A stretch of 63,498 nt of DNA, from NCBI RefSeq assembly GCF_924101635.2, contig NZ_CAKMAA020000024.1, forward strand, positions 1 to 63,498, read 5' to 3'. Positions 39,983 to 50,278 of this stretch are shown here, in pieces. Every line of letters begins with the position of its first letter. Positions within the stretch are counted from its first letter, which is position 1. This DNA is from Candidatus Nitrotoga sp. HW29. Lineage in GTDB: Bacteria; Pseudomonadota; Gammaproteobacteria; Burkholderiales; Gallionellaceae. The notes under the pieces were generated by a model. That model saw nothing but the letters and a program-made list of their open reading frames with translations. It searched no databases and was not told the DNA's origin. Position numbers and translations under genes: made by a program.

Positions 39983-40371
39983 GGTTGTAGCCCACTTTGA
40001 TCGAAGACTATTTAGGCAGAAAAATTGACCTGATGCGTAAATGCAGCCATCGTTATAGAGAAGCGGGAAAAAATTAACATCCCGGCTCACAACGACAATC
40101 TACAATCTGATCAGGATGGGCAATTACTGACTACAGCAATCCGTAAATTCACACTTGAAAGATAATAACGCCGCGATTACGCGGCGTTATTTGTCGATAT
40201 ATGGGTTACCGACTTAGCCGGGTTGACACCGGCGATACTCACTTTAGATTGTATTTATTACAGTCTCGATAAGCGTCCCCCAAATGGTTTACGTTTTAAT
40301 CTTACCCAGTCTTGATGCTTACTTTTATACGCTCAACTCTATACAAATACAAGCTTCTTAAAAGCCAAGCA
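39983..40371. other. Intergenic region with a possible nucleotidyltransferase relic
   Basis: The + strand reads LIEDYLGRKIDLMRKCSHRY from about 39997 to 40075, like the end of a MNT-type nucleotidyltransferase antitoxin, with no start and a stop soon after. A second short open stretch follows. A strong hairpin lies at 40164. No intact gene is seen. Confidence 0.3.
40164..40195 (+). terminator. Intrinsic terminator hairpin
   Basis: A perfect 12-bp stem AATAACGCCGCG (40164-40175) with CGCGGCGTTATT (40180-40191) and an ATTA loop is followed by TTG. It probably ends the FGE-gene transcription unit; because the stem is symmetrical it may work both ways, for the minus-strand rubredoxin transcript too. 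Confidence 0.6.
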
Positions 40372-40554
40372 TTAAAATTCAACCATATCAAAATCTTCCT
40401 TACGCGCCCCACATTCCGGACAGGTCCAGTTTATAGGTATATCTTCCCAGCGCGTGCCGGGCAAGATGCCATCTTCAGGAGAGCCAGTAGCTTCATCATA
40501 CAGCCAGCCACAAATAAGACACATAAAGGTTTTATATTCAGGGTTCAAGGTCAT
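40372..40554 (-). CDS. Rubredoxin
   Basis: This 60-residue electron carrier binds one iron through four cysteines: CLICG (C12, C15) and CPECG (C45, C48). The aromatic motif [12 protein letters not shown] and WTCPECG are standard. It is divergent from thiD, with 35 bases between. Electron partners are not visible here. Confidence 0.95.
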   Translation of the reverse strand: MTLNPEYKTFMCLICGWLYDEATGSPEDGILPGTRWEDIPINWTCPECGARKEDFDMVEF

Positions 40555-40616
40555 GGCGAGTAATTTCAGTTAAAATTGCACTTTATATTTTGTATTTTAC
40601 AATGACACTTACTACC

Positions 40617-41456
40617 ATGTCTGATATCCCGCCTATTGTTCTTGCTTTTGGTGCCACCGATCCCAGCGGGGGGGCAGGTTTGCAGGCCGATATTCTGACT
40701 ATTGCCAGCATGGGTTGTCATCCCTTATCCGTTGTGACAGCAGTCACGGTACAGGACACGGGTGGCGTAGATGATATCTTGCCAATTGATGCTGAATGGG
40801 TATCTGATCAAGCACGCGCAGTGCTGGAAGACATGCCCGTGGCAGCTTTCAAAATCGGTCTGTTGGGCAGCGTGGAAAATATCGCGGCGATTGCTGAAGT
40901 GATTTCAGATTACCCCGATATTCCGTTGGTATTTGACCCGGTGTTAGCGTCCGGCCGTGGCGATGAGCTGACCGATGAGGACATGTTGGAGGCACTGCGT
41001 GAACTGCTATTGCCGCAGACCACTATTCTGACACCCAATAGCATAGAGGCACGCCGTCTCATTCAGGATGAGGATAACGACGAAGATAATCCCGACCTGG
41101 CCGAGTGTGCCAAGCGCATCGTGCAGCTCGGTTGTGAATATGTGCTTGTGACGGGTACACACGAACATACGCCCAAAGTGATTAACACGCTGTACGGCGA
41201 GAACGGCTCATTAGTACGGAGCGATAGCTGGACCCGTCTGTCAGGCATTTATCATGGCTCCGGCTGCACACTGGCCTCGGCCATTGCCTCTTTGCTGGCA
41301 AACGGACTGTCGATGAATGAAGCGGTGAAAGAGGCTCAGGAATTCACTTGGCAGGCATTGCAATATGCCTTCCGCCCCGGCATGGGACAGCACATTCCAG
41401 ATCGTTTATTTTGGGCTCGGGATGATGAAGAGGATGAATCCAACGTACGCCATTAA
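40617..41456 (+). CDS. thiD: Hydroxymethylpyrimidine/phosphomethylpyrimidine kinase
   Basis: ThiD phosphorylates HMP twice for thiamine synthesis. The family start is PPIVLAFGATDPSGGAGLQAD, with ATP-site segments VFDPVLASGRGD, TILTPNSIEA and SGIYHGSGCTLASAIA. I chose ATG 40617 (MSDIPPIV); ATG at 40590 and 40602 are in frame. The product is about 279 residues. It overlaps thiE by about 23 bases. Confidence 0.92.
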   Translation: MSDIPPIVLAFGATDPSGGAGLQADILTIASMGCHPLSVVTAVTVQDTGGVDDILPIDAEWVSDQARAVLEDMPVAAFKIGLLGSVENIAAIAEVISDYPDIPLVFDPVLASGRGDELTDEDMLEALRELLLPQTTILTPNSIEARRLIQDEDNDEDNPDLAECAKRIVQLGCEYVLVTGTHEHTPKVINTLYGENGSLVRSDSWTRLSGIYHGSGCTLASAIASLLANGLSMNEAVKEAQEFTWQALQYAFRPGMGQHIPDRLFWARDDEEDESNVRH

Positions 41457-42087
41457 AGGCGTTTATGCCATTACCCCAGACTGCACTGACACCACCGATT
41501 TGCTGCATCGCGTGCAACTGGCACTGACAGGCGGGATAGGGGTTCTACAGTACCGCAATAAATCAGCAAATACCACGCAGCGACTGGAACAGGCTCACGC
41601 TTTACGCAAACTGACCCGTGAATTTGCCATACCGTTTATTGTAAATGACGATGCCCAACTGGCGGTACAGGTCGATGCAGATGGCGTACATTTAGGTATG
41701 GCAGACGGGAGCGTTGATACAGCGCGCGCCATACTGGGCATGCATAAAATCATCGGCATTTCTTGCTATAACCATCTATCACTGGCTCAAAATGCAATTC
41801 ATGCAGGCGCAGATTATGTGGCCTTCGGGGCATTTTTTCCATCAACCATCAAGCCCAACGCTGTAGCGGCAGATATTGAATTATTGCAGCAGGCACGCGC
41901 CGAACTTTCCGTACCACTAGTAGCAATAGGTGGCATCACGCTGAGCAATGCCGCATCGTTAGTGCATGCCGGTGCAGATGCGCTGGCGCTGATTTCAGCT
42001 TTATTTGGCGCAGAGGACATCATGGCGATCGCAAAAAAATTATCCACGTTATTTAATTCAAGTCGATTCGAAAACAATAAAAATTAG
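41434..42087 (+). CDS. thiE: Thiamine-phosphate synthase
   Basis: ThiE joins HMP-diphosphate with the thiazole phosphate. From MNPTYAIKGVYAITPD it is 217 residues; ATGs at 41422 and 41425 are also possible. Visible motifs are LQYRNKSA, FIVNDDAQLAVQVDADGVHLG, YVAFGAFFPSTIKPNA and VAIGGI. It overlaps the thiD 3' end, so the two are translationally coupled. Confidence 0.93.
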   Translation: MNPTYAIKGVYAITPDCTDTTDLLHRVQLALTGGIGVLQYRNKSANTTQRLEQAHALRKLTREFAIPFIVNDDAQLAVQVDADGVHLGMADGSVDTARAILGMHKIIGISCYNHLSLAQNAIHAGADYVAFGAFFPSTIKPNAVAADIELLQQARAELSVPLVAIGGITLSNAASLVHAGADALALISALFGAEDIMAIAKKLSTLFNSSRFENNKN

Positions 42088-42145
42088 AAACATATTGCTC
42101 AATACATTTGATTCTTGAACTCGATTTGATTCCGGTTATGTTCAC

Positions 42146-43324
42146 TTATTTACCATGTGTCAACGCCATTGCTTTTTGAAAATATTTAAATGCCTCATCC
42201 GGTTGCTGCAATTTTTCCGACAAATGACCAAGCGTAGTATACGCAACGCTGCTGGGTGCAATGCTGTTACTGGCATCCAGATAGTTTTGAGCTTTACTCC
42301 ATAACCCTTGATGCAAACACAATTTTCCCAACACCAGCAATAATCCGGCATCATCAGGATGCTGCTTGAGCCAACGCTCTGCCTGTTCAATATAGCTTCC
42401 TGCTTCGCCCGTCAGGCACTCCCCATAGAGTATTACCAAATCGCTATCCCATGCCGCATTCAGCCTGTCAGTGATAATCTGCCTGGCGTTACGACAATCC
42501 CCGTGATGGATTAAAGCACGTGCAGCAGCCGCTACAACTTTAGGACGCTTTTTAAACTCGCCAGGAGTGCTTTTCCAAATAGCCAACAAAGCTGGAGCAT
42601 CCAGCATATGTGCGCGAATTTTTTCCAGCCAAGCTTGCTGGCGTATCTGTGCAACAGCGGCGCTGTCCATTGCGCTGCGCTTTTCCAATTGCTCTACAAC
42701 ATCCAATATTGCGTCCCAATTTCGCGCCTGTTGCTGTGCTCTAAGCTCAAGATGAAGCGCGCCAACATGTCCTTTTACGCCGCTTTCGCGCAATTCTTTC
42801 AGCGATTGAAGCGCGGCCTGGGGTTGATGTTGATCAAGATTAAATTTGGCTTGCGCCATCAAGCGCATGGTGGATACACCTGTCGACTCATTATCGGCTG
42901 TAGCCAAGTAAGCATCTCGCCTCTCGAATTCACGCAGCTCATGTGCTGCACGTGCTGCAATAACAGGGTTAAGGCCGGAATTTTCGCCTAACTCCATCGC
43001 GCGTACCGCAGCCTTCTCCGCTACCGCAAAACGCCCCTCGAAGAACGCGTCAAGCGCTTCCATCATGGCTGACCGGCCTTTTCGATGAGCACGCTCAATG
43101 CGAAATTGGCGCACGTAAGCAGGAAGGCGGATGACGGACAACGCCAAGCGTACGGTTAAATATCCCAGCACCAACAGAGCCAACATTATCAATAAAAACA
43201 AAGTGAGCGACACTTCAATCCGATAGGGCGGGTACACAAACAACACGTAACCGGGATTGTGTGCAGCTAGCTTCAGCGCCACGGCTAGCGAAAATAGTCC
43301 CAATATCCACATCAGGAATTTCAT
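42146..43324 (-). CDS. hemY: HemY protein (TPR, inner membrane)
   Basis: The 392-residue protein has two N-terminal membrane helices (WILGLFSLAVALKLAA and LTLFLLIMLALLVLGYLTV) followed by TPR-like helical repeats. HemY is a conserved partner of the hemCDX cluster; its biochemical role is not settled. It overlaps hemX by 4 bases and is the last gene of hemC-hemD-hemX-hemY. Confidence 0.9.
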   Translation of the reverse strand: MKFLMWILGLFSLAVALKLAAHNPGYVLFVYPPYRIEVSLTLFLLIMLALLVLGYLTVRLALSVIRLPAYVRQFRIERAHRKGRSAMMEALDAFFEGRFAVAEKAAVRAMELGENSGLNPVIAARAAHELREFERRDAYLATADNESTGVSTMRLMAQAKFNLDQHQPQAALQSLKELRESGVKGHVGALHLELRAQQQARNWDAILDVVEQLEKRSAMDSAAVAQIRQQAWLEKIRAHMLDAPALLAIWKSTPGEFKKRPKVVAAAARALIHHGDCRNARQIITDRLNAAWDSDLVILYGECLTGEAGSYIEQAERWLKQHPDDAGLLLVLGKLCLHQGLWSKAQNYLDASNSIAPSSVAYTTLGHLSEKLQQPDEAFKYFQKAMALTHGK

Positions 43325-44415
43325 CGCAACCCCTTGCCAAGCGAAGAACGATAGTTACGCGCGGCCTCCAGACTCGCACTGACATCCGGCATTTCAATGT
43401 TTATGTTAGATTCCCGCAACTTCTGCAAGGTCGTGACAGCTTGCGCACCCCGGGTGGATTTGGCATCAAAATAGCGCACTATCCATTCCTGCGCCGATTG
43501 CAAATCATGTTTAAAGCTTTTTTCGTCGCGCGACAACAAACCAAGACGTGCTGACAATAGGCGTAACTTCAAGTTTTCGCGCAAAAAGAACGTTTGCGTG
43601 GGCGGCAATAGCGGCAATTCACGCTTCTGCATATTTTCGATGCGAACCAAGCGTTTCATATCTTCCCAGATTTCGCGCATTAACTTCTGCCATGCGCTCT
43701 CCTCACGTACCGGCGTGGCTGTAATAATATTTTTTTCCTGTGGTATATGAGCAATATCCTGTACCAGCGGCAAAATATCGACTTCGGCAATCAAATTATC
43801 GAGACGAAAATTGATACCCGGCACATCCACATCTGGCAATGTCCGCAACTTGTCGATATCACGACTGATCGCTTTACGTAATCCATTTAAAGCGGCACGA
43901 TCCATGCGCTTAAGGCGATCATCGGCCTGCTGCATAGCAATTAGCGCCGCTTTCACATTGGCAGAAAGTTGCAATTGCTGTCCGGCAATCAACAGCATCT
44001 GCTCCACTTCAGCCAACACGGTCTCGTCGCGGCTGCCGGACAAATCCTGATACAACGACTCCAGCGCGGCACGCTGATTTTGTACTTCGGCAGAATGGGC
44101 TTCCAGTACACCGACTTTGACAGACAGCTCGCGCGTGGACTCCTTCACTTGCGTCATTACCACTTGGTTGGCCTTGTTATTACCATCCATTTCAGTCAAG
44201 CGGCGCGCCAACTCCTGCTGCATATTATTAATCTGGAGGTGAGTGTCAAACCACTGCCATAAAAACACTACCAGTACCACAACCAGCACCACCTTCATAA
44301 TACTCATACGGGAAATAATATTTTCCATTGAGTTATGAGACGAAGGGGCAGGCGCTACCACAATCTCCGGCGTGGCAGAATTAATTTGTTCAGCGGGCGG
44401 CACTTGCTTGGTCAT
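43321..44415 (-). CDS. hemX: HemX protein (inner-membrane, coiled-coil)
   Basis: The 364-residue product has one membrane helix near residues 38-52 (VVLVVVLVVFLWQWF), a coiled-coil region (LARRLTEMDGNNKANQ...) and the DUF513-type C-terminal domain. It is often called uroporphyrinogen-III C-methyltransferase-like, but it lacks an SAM-methyltransferase core, so that name is misleading. It overlaps hemD and hemY by 4 bases each. Confidence 0.87.
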   Translation of the reverse strand: MTKQVPPAEQINSATPEIVVAPAPSSHNSMENIISRMSIMKVVLVVVLVVFLWQWFDTHLQINNMQQELARRLTEMDGNNKANQVVMTQVKESTRELSVKVGVLEAHSAEVQNQRAALESLYQDLSGSRDETVLAEVEQMLLIAGQQLQLSANVKAALIAMQQADDRLKRMDRAALNGLRKAISRDIDKLRTLPDVDVPGINFRLDNLIAEVDILPLVQDIAHIPQEKNIITATPVREESAWQKLMREIWEDMKRLVRIENMQKRELPLLPPTQTFFLRENLKLRLLSARLGLLSRDEKSFKHDLQSAQEWIVRYFDAKSTRGAQAVTTLQKLRESNINIEMPDVSASLEAARNYRSSLGKGLR

Positions 44416-45320
44416 AGCTTATTTCCAATTTTGTTTGAAGCATTTTTCTTTGCCCATGCTATCAAACCCGATATCAGGCCGTCATCTCCTACTTCAGTCG
44501 GCACTACCTCGCTCCAACCCAACTGATGTGCAATTTCGGCAATGCGTGCGTGCGTCACGAATAGTGGCACAGCGGCAAACCGTTTTTTTGCCATGTTATC
44601 CAGCATGGCCCACAAATAACCTAACGCCTCACTGCTGGTTACTGTAATAGCATCCGGATTGGCCGCAAGTAACATGGAGGCATCCTGACACGGTCTGGCA
44701 CGTTGGTAACACGTAACGTACTCAACCTTGGCGCCTCGTGCTTTAAGGGTATCACCCAATAACTCACGTCCACCATTGCCACGAAAAATTACCACACGCC
44801 AGCCTGCGATCTGTTGTAATTCCGGCAATGCCAGCAGTGCTTCGCTATCGAAACGATCTTGCGGCGCGATGACATTTTTTACACCGTAATCGCACAGTGC
44901 GCGAACACTACCTTGTCCTACCGTCGCAACTTTTAAGGTCGTTGGTAACGCATTATATTGTTCGGTTGAAATATCAACGTTACCCTTGCCCGTGTTATTA
45001 CCCGTATCTGTTCCATTTGTAAGAGACGAGGAGCGGGGAAAACCCGGCGGATTGGAAAAAAAAAATGTGCCTGCAGCGTTGACAGCTTCCATGCCATAAC
45101 GCACTGCATTGGGGCTAACAAAAATAGCAAGATTGAATTCATGCAAACGGGTAATAAGCGTACACAAGGGTTGCAAGTCAAGCACCGGACTCACTTCCAA
45201 TAGGGGAAATAGCGTGACTTGCCCGCCAGCCTGTACTATGCGTTGTGCCAATTGCGTTGCCTGCTCGCGCGGGCGGGTCACCACGATGTTCAACCCGGCT
45301 AGTGGCTGCTGTTGCATCAT
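44412..45320 (-). CDS. hemD: Uroporphyrinogen-III synthase
   Basis: HemD closes hydroxymethylbilane to uroporphyrinogen III. The 302-residue product has GLNIVVTRPREQATQLA at the start, VATVGQGSVRALCDYG, LLALPELQQIAGWRVVIFRG and TVTSSEALGYLW. A Ser/Thr/Gly-rich insert at about 95-115, together with an A9 run in the DNA, makes it longer than the family norm. It sits between hemC and hemX. Confidence 0.92.
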   Translation of the reverse strand: MMQQQPLAGLNIVVTRPREQATQLAQRIVQAGGQVTLFPLLEVSPVLDLQPLCTLITRLHEFNLAIFVSPNAVRYGMEAVNAAGTFFFSNPPGFPRSSSLTNGTDTGNNTGKGNVDISTEQYNALPTTLKVATVGQGSVRALCDYGVKNVIAPQDRFDSEALLALPELQQIAGWRVVIFRGNGGRELLGDTLKARGAKVEYVTCYQRARPCQDASMLLAANPDAITVTSSEALGYLWAMLDNMAKKRFAAVPLFVTHARIAEIAHQLGWSEVVPTEVGDDGLISGLIAWAKKNASNKIGNKL

Positions 45321-45432
45321 GCCAAAAACAAATTTTGTTTTATCACAGTCATCAACAGTGAAATATATCTACCAGAGACGAATTGTAATCTTTTTATTTT
45401 GTTGCCTCTGTCGTAAATTGTTGTGCCCAATT

Positions 45433-46377
45433 TCATAGAGTAGCAAGAATTTCATCCGCGCCCTGCGCGCGCAAAGCTTGCGCCACGGCATTACCTAATG
45501 CTTCCGGATCGGCGGTTGAACCGCATAATTCGGCATGCGCCATGCGTCTGCCATCCGGGCTGCCGACAAAACCTCGCAAACGCAGATCATTGCCCGCTAT
45601 TTCGGCAAAGCCGCCTAGCGGCACTTGGCAACTACCCGCCAGCGCACGGCTCAAGGCACGTTCCGCCTGCACACAAGCAGCAGTATCCGCATGGTGCAAG
45701 GGGCGCAACAGAATTTCCAGATCGGGACGGGAAATGAGACATTCAATACCTAGCGCACCCTGACCGACTGCCGGCAGGCTATTCTCGGGAGAAATTAAAT
45801 CACGAATACGATCGCCCAAGCCCAAACGCTTCAAACCCGCAGCGGCGAGAATAATGGCGGCATACTTGCCTTCATCCAGTTTGCGCAAACGGGTCTGTAC
45901 ATTACCTCGCAATGACTCAATTTTCAGATGCGGGAAACGCGCACGTAACTGACTTTCGCGGCGTAAGCTGGAGGTGCCGACCACACTACCCGGTGGTAGC
46001 GCTTCGAGATTGGCGTAAAGGTTAGACACAAAAGCATCACGCGCATCTTCACGCTTGCCGATACAGGCCAACATAAACCCCTGTGGCAAATGCATGGGTA
46101 TATCCTTCAGTGAATGCACCGCGATATCGGCGCGTCCATCTTCCAGCGCAGTCTCCAGTTCTTTCACGAATAAACCTTTGCCACCAATTTTAGACAGCGT
46201 TACATCAAGAATTTGATCGCCTTGCGTGGTCATGCCCAATATGCTGATTTCAGTTTGTTGGTATAATGCGCGCAGCCGATCACGGATAAATTCTGCCTGC
46301 CACATTGCCAACGCGCTTTCACGCGATACGATGACCAGTTTTGCGGGAATGGTTTGCGTCTGAGATACCTGATTCAT
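45433..46377 (-). CDS. hemC: Porphobilinogen deaminase (hydroxymethylbilane synthase)
   Basis: HemC polymerises four porphobilinogens. The 314-residue form starts [20 protein letters not shown]. Motifs are [50 protein letters not shown] and the dipyrromethane cysteine in [10 protein letters not shown]. The longer frame from 46428 overlaps ppc upstream and is not needed. It starts the hem cluster, divergent from ppc. Confidence 0.95.
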   Translation of the reverse strand: MNQVSQTQTIPAKLVIVSRESALAMWQAEFIRDRLRALYQQTEISILGMTTQGDQILDVTLSKIGGKGLFVKELETALEDGRADIAVHSLKDIPMHLPQGFMLACIGKREDARDAFVSNLYANLEALPPGSVVGTSSLRRESQLRARFPHLKIESLRGNVQTRLRKLDEGKYAAIILAAAGLKRLGLGDRIRDLISPENSLPAVGQGALGIECLISRPDLEILLRPLHHADTAACVQAERALSRALAGSCQVPLGGFAEIAGNDLRLRGFVGSPDGRRMAHAELCGSTADPEALGNAVAQALRAQGADEILATL

Positions 46378-46483
46378 TGCTTTTCCTGAATCTTTAGTTG
46401 TAAATTCGATTGCGCCGCATTCTAACATGAGCCTATTGCGCGCGCGTTACATAGAAGACACCTGTTTTATAAAGATAAACGCC

Positions 46484-49255
46484 ATGAACTTGCTTGCCAC
46501 GCCTGCCGACATATCATTTAAAGACATCCCATTACGGGAAGACATTCGCCTGCTCGGACGTATCCTTGGTGACACGCTGCGCGAACAGGAAGGCGAGAAA
46601 ACCTTCGATTTAGTCGAGAACGTGCGACGCTGTGCAGTACTTTTCCGAAAAACTCAAGATGAGCGCGATCGCGACCAATTGGAACAAATTCTAGATGCGT
46701 TGTCACCGCGCGACACGTTGTCCGTAGTTCGTGCTTTCAGCTATTTCTCGCAACTGTCCAACATTGCCGAAGATCTGCACCACAACCGTCGTCGCCGCGC
46801 ACATCTCAATACCGGTTCACCACCGCAAGAAGGCAGTGTACAACTGGCTCTTGATCGTATAGAGGACAAAAATATTTCTGCCGAGGCGATGCAGGCTTTT
46901 CTTGACAAGGCACTAATCTCACCGGTGCTGACCGCACATCCTACCGAAGTACAGCGCAAAAGCATTCTCGACTGCCAGCTCATCATCGCCAGCCTGCTAT
47001 CAGACCGTGACCGGATCGACATGACACCGGACGAGCTTGCCGATAATGAAGAAGCCTTGCGCCGCTTCGTGCTGATTCTGTGGCAAACGCGCATGTTGCG
47101 TACTTCCAAATTAACGGTACCGGATGAAATAAAGAATGGGCTAACCTATTACCGCTATACTTTTCTCAGTGAAATCCCCAAGATTTATGCCAGCCTGGAA
47201 AAGCAGATAGAAGCTCGCTTCGACAAGCGCTTGCGCATTCCACCCTTTCTACGCATCGGCAGCTGGATCGGCGGCGATCGCGACGGCAATCCGTTTGTCA
47301 CGCATCAGGTCATGCTGGACGCGGCCATGCGACATTCAGCTACAGTACTGGAATATTATCTGGAAGAAACCCATCTGCTCGGTACACGACTGAGTCTGTC
47401 TAACCGGCTGGTAAAAATCAGCCAAGAGTTGGAGACGTTTGCTGCGCAATCGCCGGACAAAGCGATAAGCCGGGAAGATGAACCGTATCGCCGCGTGCTG
47501 ATCGCCATCTACTCGCGTCTGGTGGCTACGACAGAACAATTGGGACACCACGTCAAGCACCTGCGTGCCGTTGGCCAAGATGCCAAACCTTACGCTAATG
47601 CACAAGAATATATAACCGATCTTGACATTATTATTCACTCACTGGAACAACACGGCGCGTTGCATCTGGCACGCGGGCGGGTAGCTTATCTACGCCGCGC
47701 TGTCGAGGTATTCGGCTTCCATCTCGCACCGCTAGACATGCGTCAGCACAGCGGTGTACATGAACAAGTAGTGAGTGAATTGCTCGCTCAGGCAGGCACC
47801 CTTAACTACCTCGAGCTGGACGAACCAGGTCGTTGCAGTGCATTAATTATAGCGTTGCAGGCAGACAAGGCATTAGCCAACAATTTGGAGCTTTTCTCCG
47901 ATACCGTACAAGGCGAGCTACAACTGATGCAAGTGGGTGCAGAAATTCACCACCGGTTCGGTCATATAGCACTGCCCAATTACATCATTTCCAAGACTGA
48001 TTCGGTAAGCGACATGCTCGAAGTGGCACTAATGCTGCAACAGTTCGGCTTGCTGAACAGCTGTCATGAGCTGCACCTCAACATTATTCCGCTATTTGAA
48101 ACCATCACTGACCTGCGTAATTGCGGCGTAATCATGAACGAATTATTCTCTATTCCGTTCTACCGCGAACTGCTAAAGAGCCGCGACGACACACAGGAAG
48201 TCATGCTGGGTTATTCCGACAGCAACAAAGATGGCGGTTACCTTACCGCCAATTGGGAACTCTACAAGGCTGAACTCGAACTGGTTAAAGTGTTCAAAAA
48301 GCATGGCATTGAATTGCGCCTTTTCCACGGCCGTGGTGGCACGGTAGGGCGCGGAGGCGGCCCAAGCTACGAAGCCATTCTGGCGCAGCCGCCGGGCAGT
48401 GTAAACGCTCAAATTCGTATCACCGAGCAAGGCGAGGTGATCGCCAGCAAATATTCCGACCCGGAAATTGGACGACGCAATCTGGAAATTCTTGTCGCCG
48501 CCACCATGGAAGCCACACTATTGCATCACCACGGCGATCATAATGACAGCACCATGCCGGAATACCTCCGCATTGGGGAAGCACTCAGTCTGGATGCCTT
48601 CGCCGCCTACCGCAAACTGGTTTATGAGACCCCCGGTTTTACCGATTATTTTTTCGCTGCCACTCCGATCCGAGAAATTGCTGAACTCAACATCGGTAGT
48701 CGCCCTTCCTCACGCAAGGCATCCAATAATATTGAAGATTTACGCGCTATTCCCTGGGTATTCAGTTGGAGTTTAAATCGCGTACTATTGCCTGGCTGGT
48801 ACGGCTTTGGTAGCGCAATACAACAATTTATCGAGCGTGAAGGCGAAGCCGGACTACAGCAACTACAAGCCATGTATCAAAACTGGGCATTTTTTCGTGG
48901 TCTGCTCTCCAACATGGATATGGTTCTGTCTAAAACCGATATGGGCATCGCCTCACGCTATGCCGAACTGGTACCGGACGAAAACTTGCGTCACACCATC
49001 TTTCACATGATAGAAACGGAATGGCAACGCACTGTGGACATGCTGTTCGCAATCACCGGCGCAACCACTTTGTTGGAATGCAACCCAACCTTGGCGCGCA
49101 GTCTTACTACGCGCACTCCCTATATCGACCCGCTTAACCACCTGCAAGTAGGATTATTACACCGTCACCGCTCGGGCGATACCCACGGCCTAGTGAAACG
49201 TGCGATACACCTGACCATTAACGGGATTGCGGCGGGATTGCGAAATAGCGGATAG
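46484..49255 (+). CDS. ppc: Phosphoenolpyruvate carboxylase
   Basis: Ppc forms oxaloacetate from PEP and bicarbonate. At 923 residues it has the catalytic TAHPTEVQRKS, GGDRDGNPFVT, FHGRGGTVGRGGGPSYEAIL and QGEVIASKYSDP motifs. It starts at 46484 (MNLLATPADISF); the upstream ATG at 46427 adds 19 residues that look unlike the family. In an autotrophic nitrifier or iron oxidiser it feeds anaplerosis. Divergent from hemC. Confidence 0.97.
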   Translation: MNLLATPADISFKDIPLREDIRLLGRILGDTLREQEGEKTFDLVENVRRCAVLFRKTQDERDRDQLEQILDALSPRDTLSVVRAFSYFSQLSNIAEDLHHNRRRRAHLNTGSPPQEGSVQLALDRIEDKNISAEAMQAFLDKALISPVLTAHPTEVQRKSILDCQLIIASLLSDRDRIDMTPDELADNEEALRRFVLILWQTRMLRTSKLTVPDEIKNGLTYYRYTFLSEIPKIYASLEKQIEARFDKRLRIPPFLRIGSWIGGDRDGNPFVTHQVMLDAAMRHSATVLEYYLEETHLLGTRLSLSNRLVKISQELETFAAQSPDKAISREDEPYRRVLIAIYSRLVATTEQLGHHVKHLRAVGQDAKPYANAQEYITDLDIIIHSLEQHGALHLARGRVAYLRRAVEVFGFHLAPLDMRQHSGVHEQVVSELLAQAGTLNYLELDEPGRCSALIIALQADKALANNLELFSDTVQGELQLMQVGAEIHHRFGHIALPNYIISKTDSVSDMLEVALMLQQFGLLNSCHELHLNIIPLFETITDLRNCGVIMNELFSIPFYRELLKSRDDTQEVMLGYSDSNKDGGYLTANWELYKAELELVKVFKKHGIELRLFHGRGGTVGRGGGPSYEAILAQPPGSVNAQIRITEQGEVIASKYSDPEIGRRNLEILVAATMEATLLHHHGDHNDSTMPEYLRIGEALSLDAFAAYRKLVYETPGFTDYFFAATPIREIAELNIGSRPSSRKASNNIEDLRAIPWVFSWSLNRVLLPGWYGFGSAIQQFIEREGEAGLQQLQAMYQNWAFFRGLLSNMDMVLSKTDMGIASRYAELVPDENLRHTIFHMIETEWQRTVDMLFAITGATTLLECNPTLARSLTTRTPYIDPLNHLQVGLLHRHRSGDTHGLVKRAIHLTINGIAAGLRNSG

Positions 49256-49426
49256 CGCTAAAGACCCTGTCATTGCCTCTCATTTTTTTATGTAAGCCTT
49301 GTTTTATGTAAATCTTGGGGGGAGTTTTTGATATGTGAAAACAGTTTGCTGATCCCTGTATGCATTCTGCTTGCAACCGACTTTAATTTTTAGTTGACTC
49401 GGCAAGGTCAATAAAGCGTGGCCTAA

Positions 49427-50191
49427 CTAATTAAACTCTTTTACAATAAACTGCTGTCTGCGACTAATTGGCAACATCTCGTTTAATTGCTTAAGATTGA
49501 CTGTCCAATGTGACTCACCGCTTTTCTCATCGACCACTTTCTCAAAGCCGACAATCTCATTTTTCGCCACCAAACAATTGCGATGAATGCGAATAAAACG
49601 TGCGGAAAATTCCTTTTCCAGCGCGCCGAGCGATTCTTCAATCAGATACTCACGTTCCACTGTACGCACAGTAACGTATTTCAACTCGGCACGCAGATAC
49701 AACACTCGCTCGATGGGAAGAAGATGGATCTTGCCACGTTCATGAATAGCAAGATTTTTACGCGGCTCAGGGGCAAGCTCCTGTAATTTTGCAATCACTA
49801 AAGGCACGGCAGAGCGTGCACGGACAAGGGCCTCGAATAAACGCTCAAGTCGGATAGGTTTAAGCAAATAATCAACGGCATGCAACTCGAAAGCTTGGAT
49901 GGCGTGAGCATCATACGCTGTGGTAAAAATGATTGCTGGCGACTTGGACAGCTTGTTGAGGTGTTGTGCCAGCTCGACCCCATCCATTTTCGGCATCCGA
50001 ATATCGACCAGCACCACATCAACTTGCATTTCAGATAATTTATCCAGCGCCTCGTGCCCATTGCCTGCTTCGCCCACCAGTTTCAGCGGCATTTTTTCAG
50101 CGCAATCGGCAAGTAAATCTTTAAGGCGATTGCGTGCAGGCGGCTCGTCATCCACTATAAAAATAGTGAGAGGGATTTCAACATCGTTCAT
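49427..50191 (-). CDS. Response regulator of the AlgR/LytTR family
   Basis: The 254-residue protein has a receiver domain with VDDEPPARNRL, the phospho-acceptor D63 in VLVDIRMPKMDG, and K111 in LLKPIRLERL. A C-terminal LytTR DNA-binding domain (about 145-250, YLRAELKYVTVRT, FIRIHRNCLVAK) follows. It is 87 bases downstream of the histidine kinase gene, so they form a two-component pair. Targets are unknown. Confidence 0.93.
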   Translation of the reverse strand: MNDVEIPLTIFIVDDEPPARNRLKDLLADCAEKMPLKLVGEAGNGHEALDKLSEMQVDVVLVDIRMPKMDGVELAQHLNKLSKSPAIIFTTAYDAHAIQAFELHAVDYLLKPIRLERLFEALVRARSAVPLVIAKLQELAPEPRKNLAIHERGKIHLLPIERVLYLRAELKYVTVRTVEREYLIEESLGALEKEFSARFIRIHRNCLVAKNEIVGFEKVVDEKSGESHWTVNLKQLNEMLPISRRQQFIVKEFN

Positions 50192-50278
50192 TGAACTCTC
50201 CTTAAAGAAACTCTCCTTAAAGTTTAATCAAGCAATGCAGCCCTCTTTTCCAACGCAAGCGCTTTTATCCTGACTCCC

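Noticed and set aside
35046-40311. Complete diversity-generating retroelement
   Set aside because: No reverse transcriptase ORF and no A-rich template repeat resembling the 3' ends was seen in the window; only the possible target proteins are present.
43321-44415. SAM-dependent uroporphyrinogen-III methyltransferase
   Set aside because: The protein has a membrane helix and coiled coil but no methyltransferase motifs, so it is HemX.
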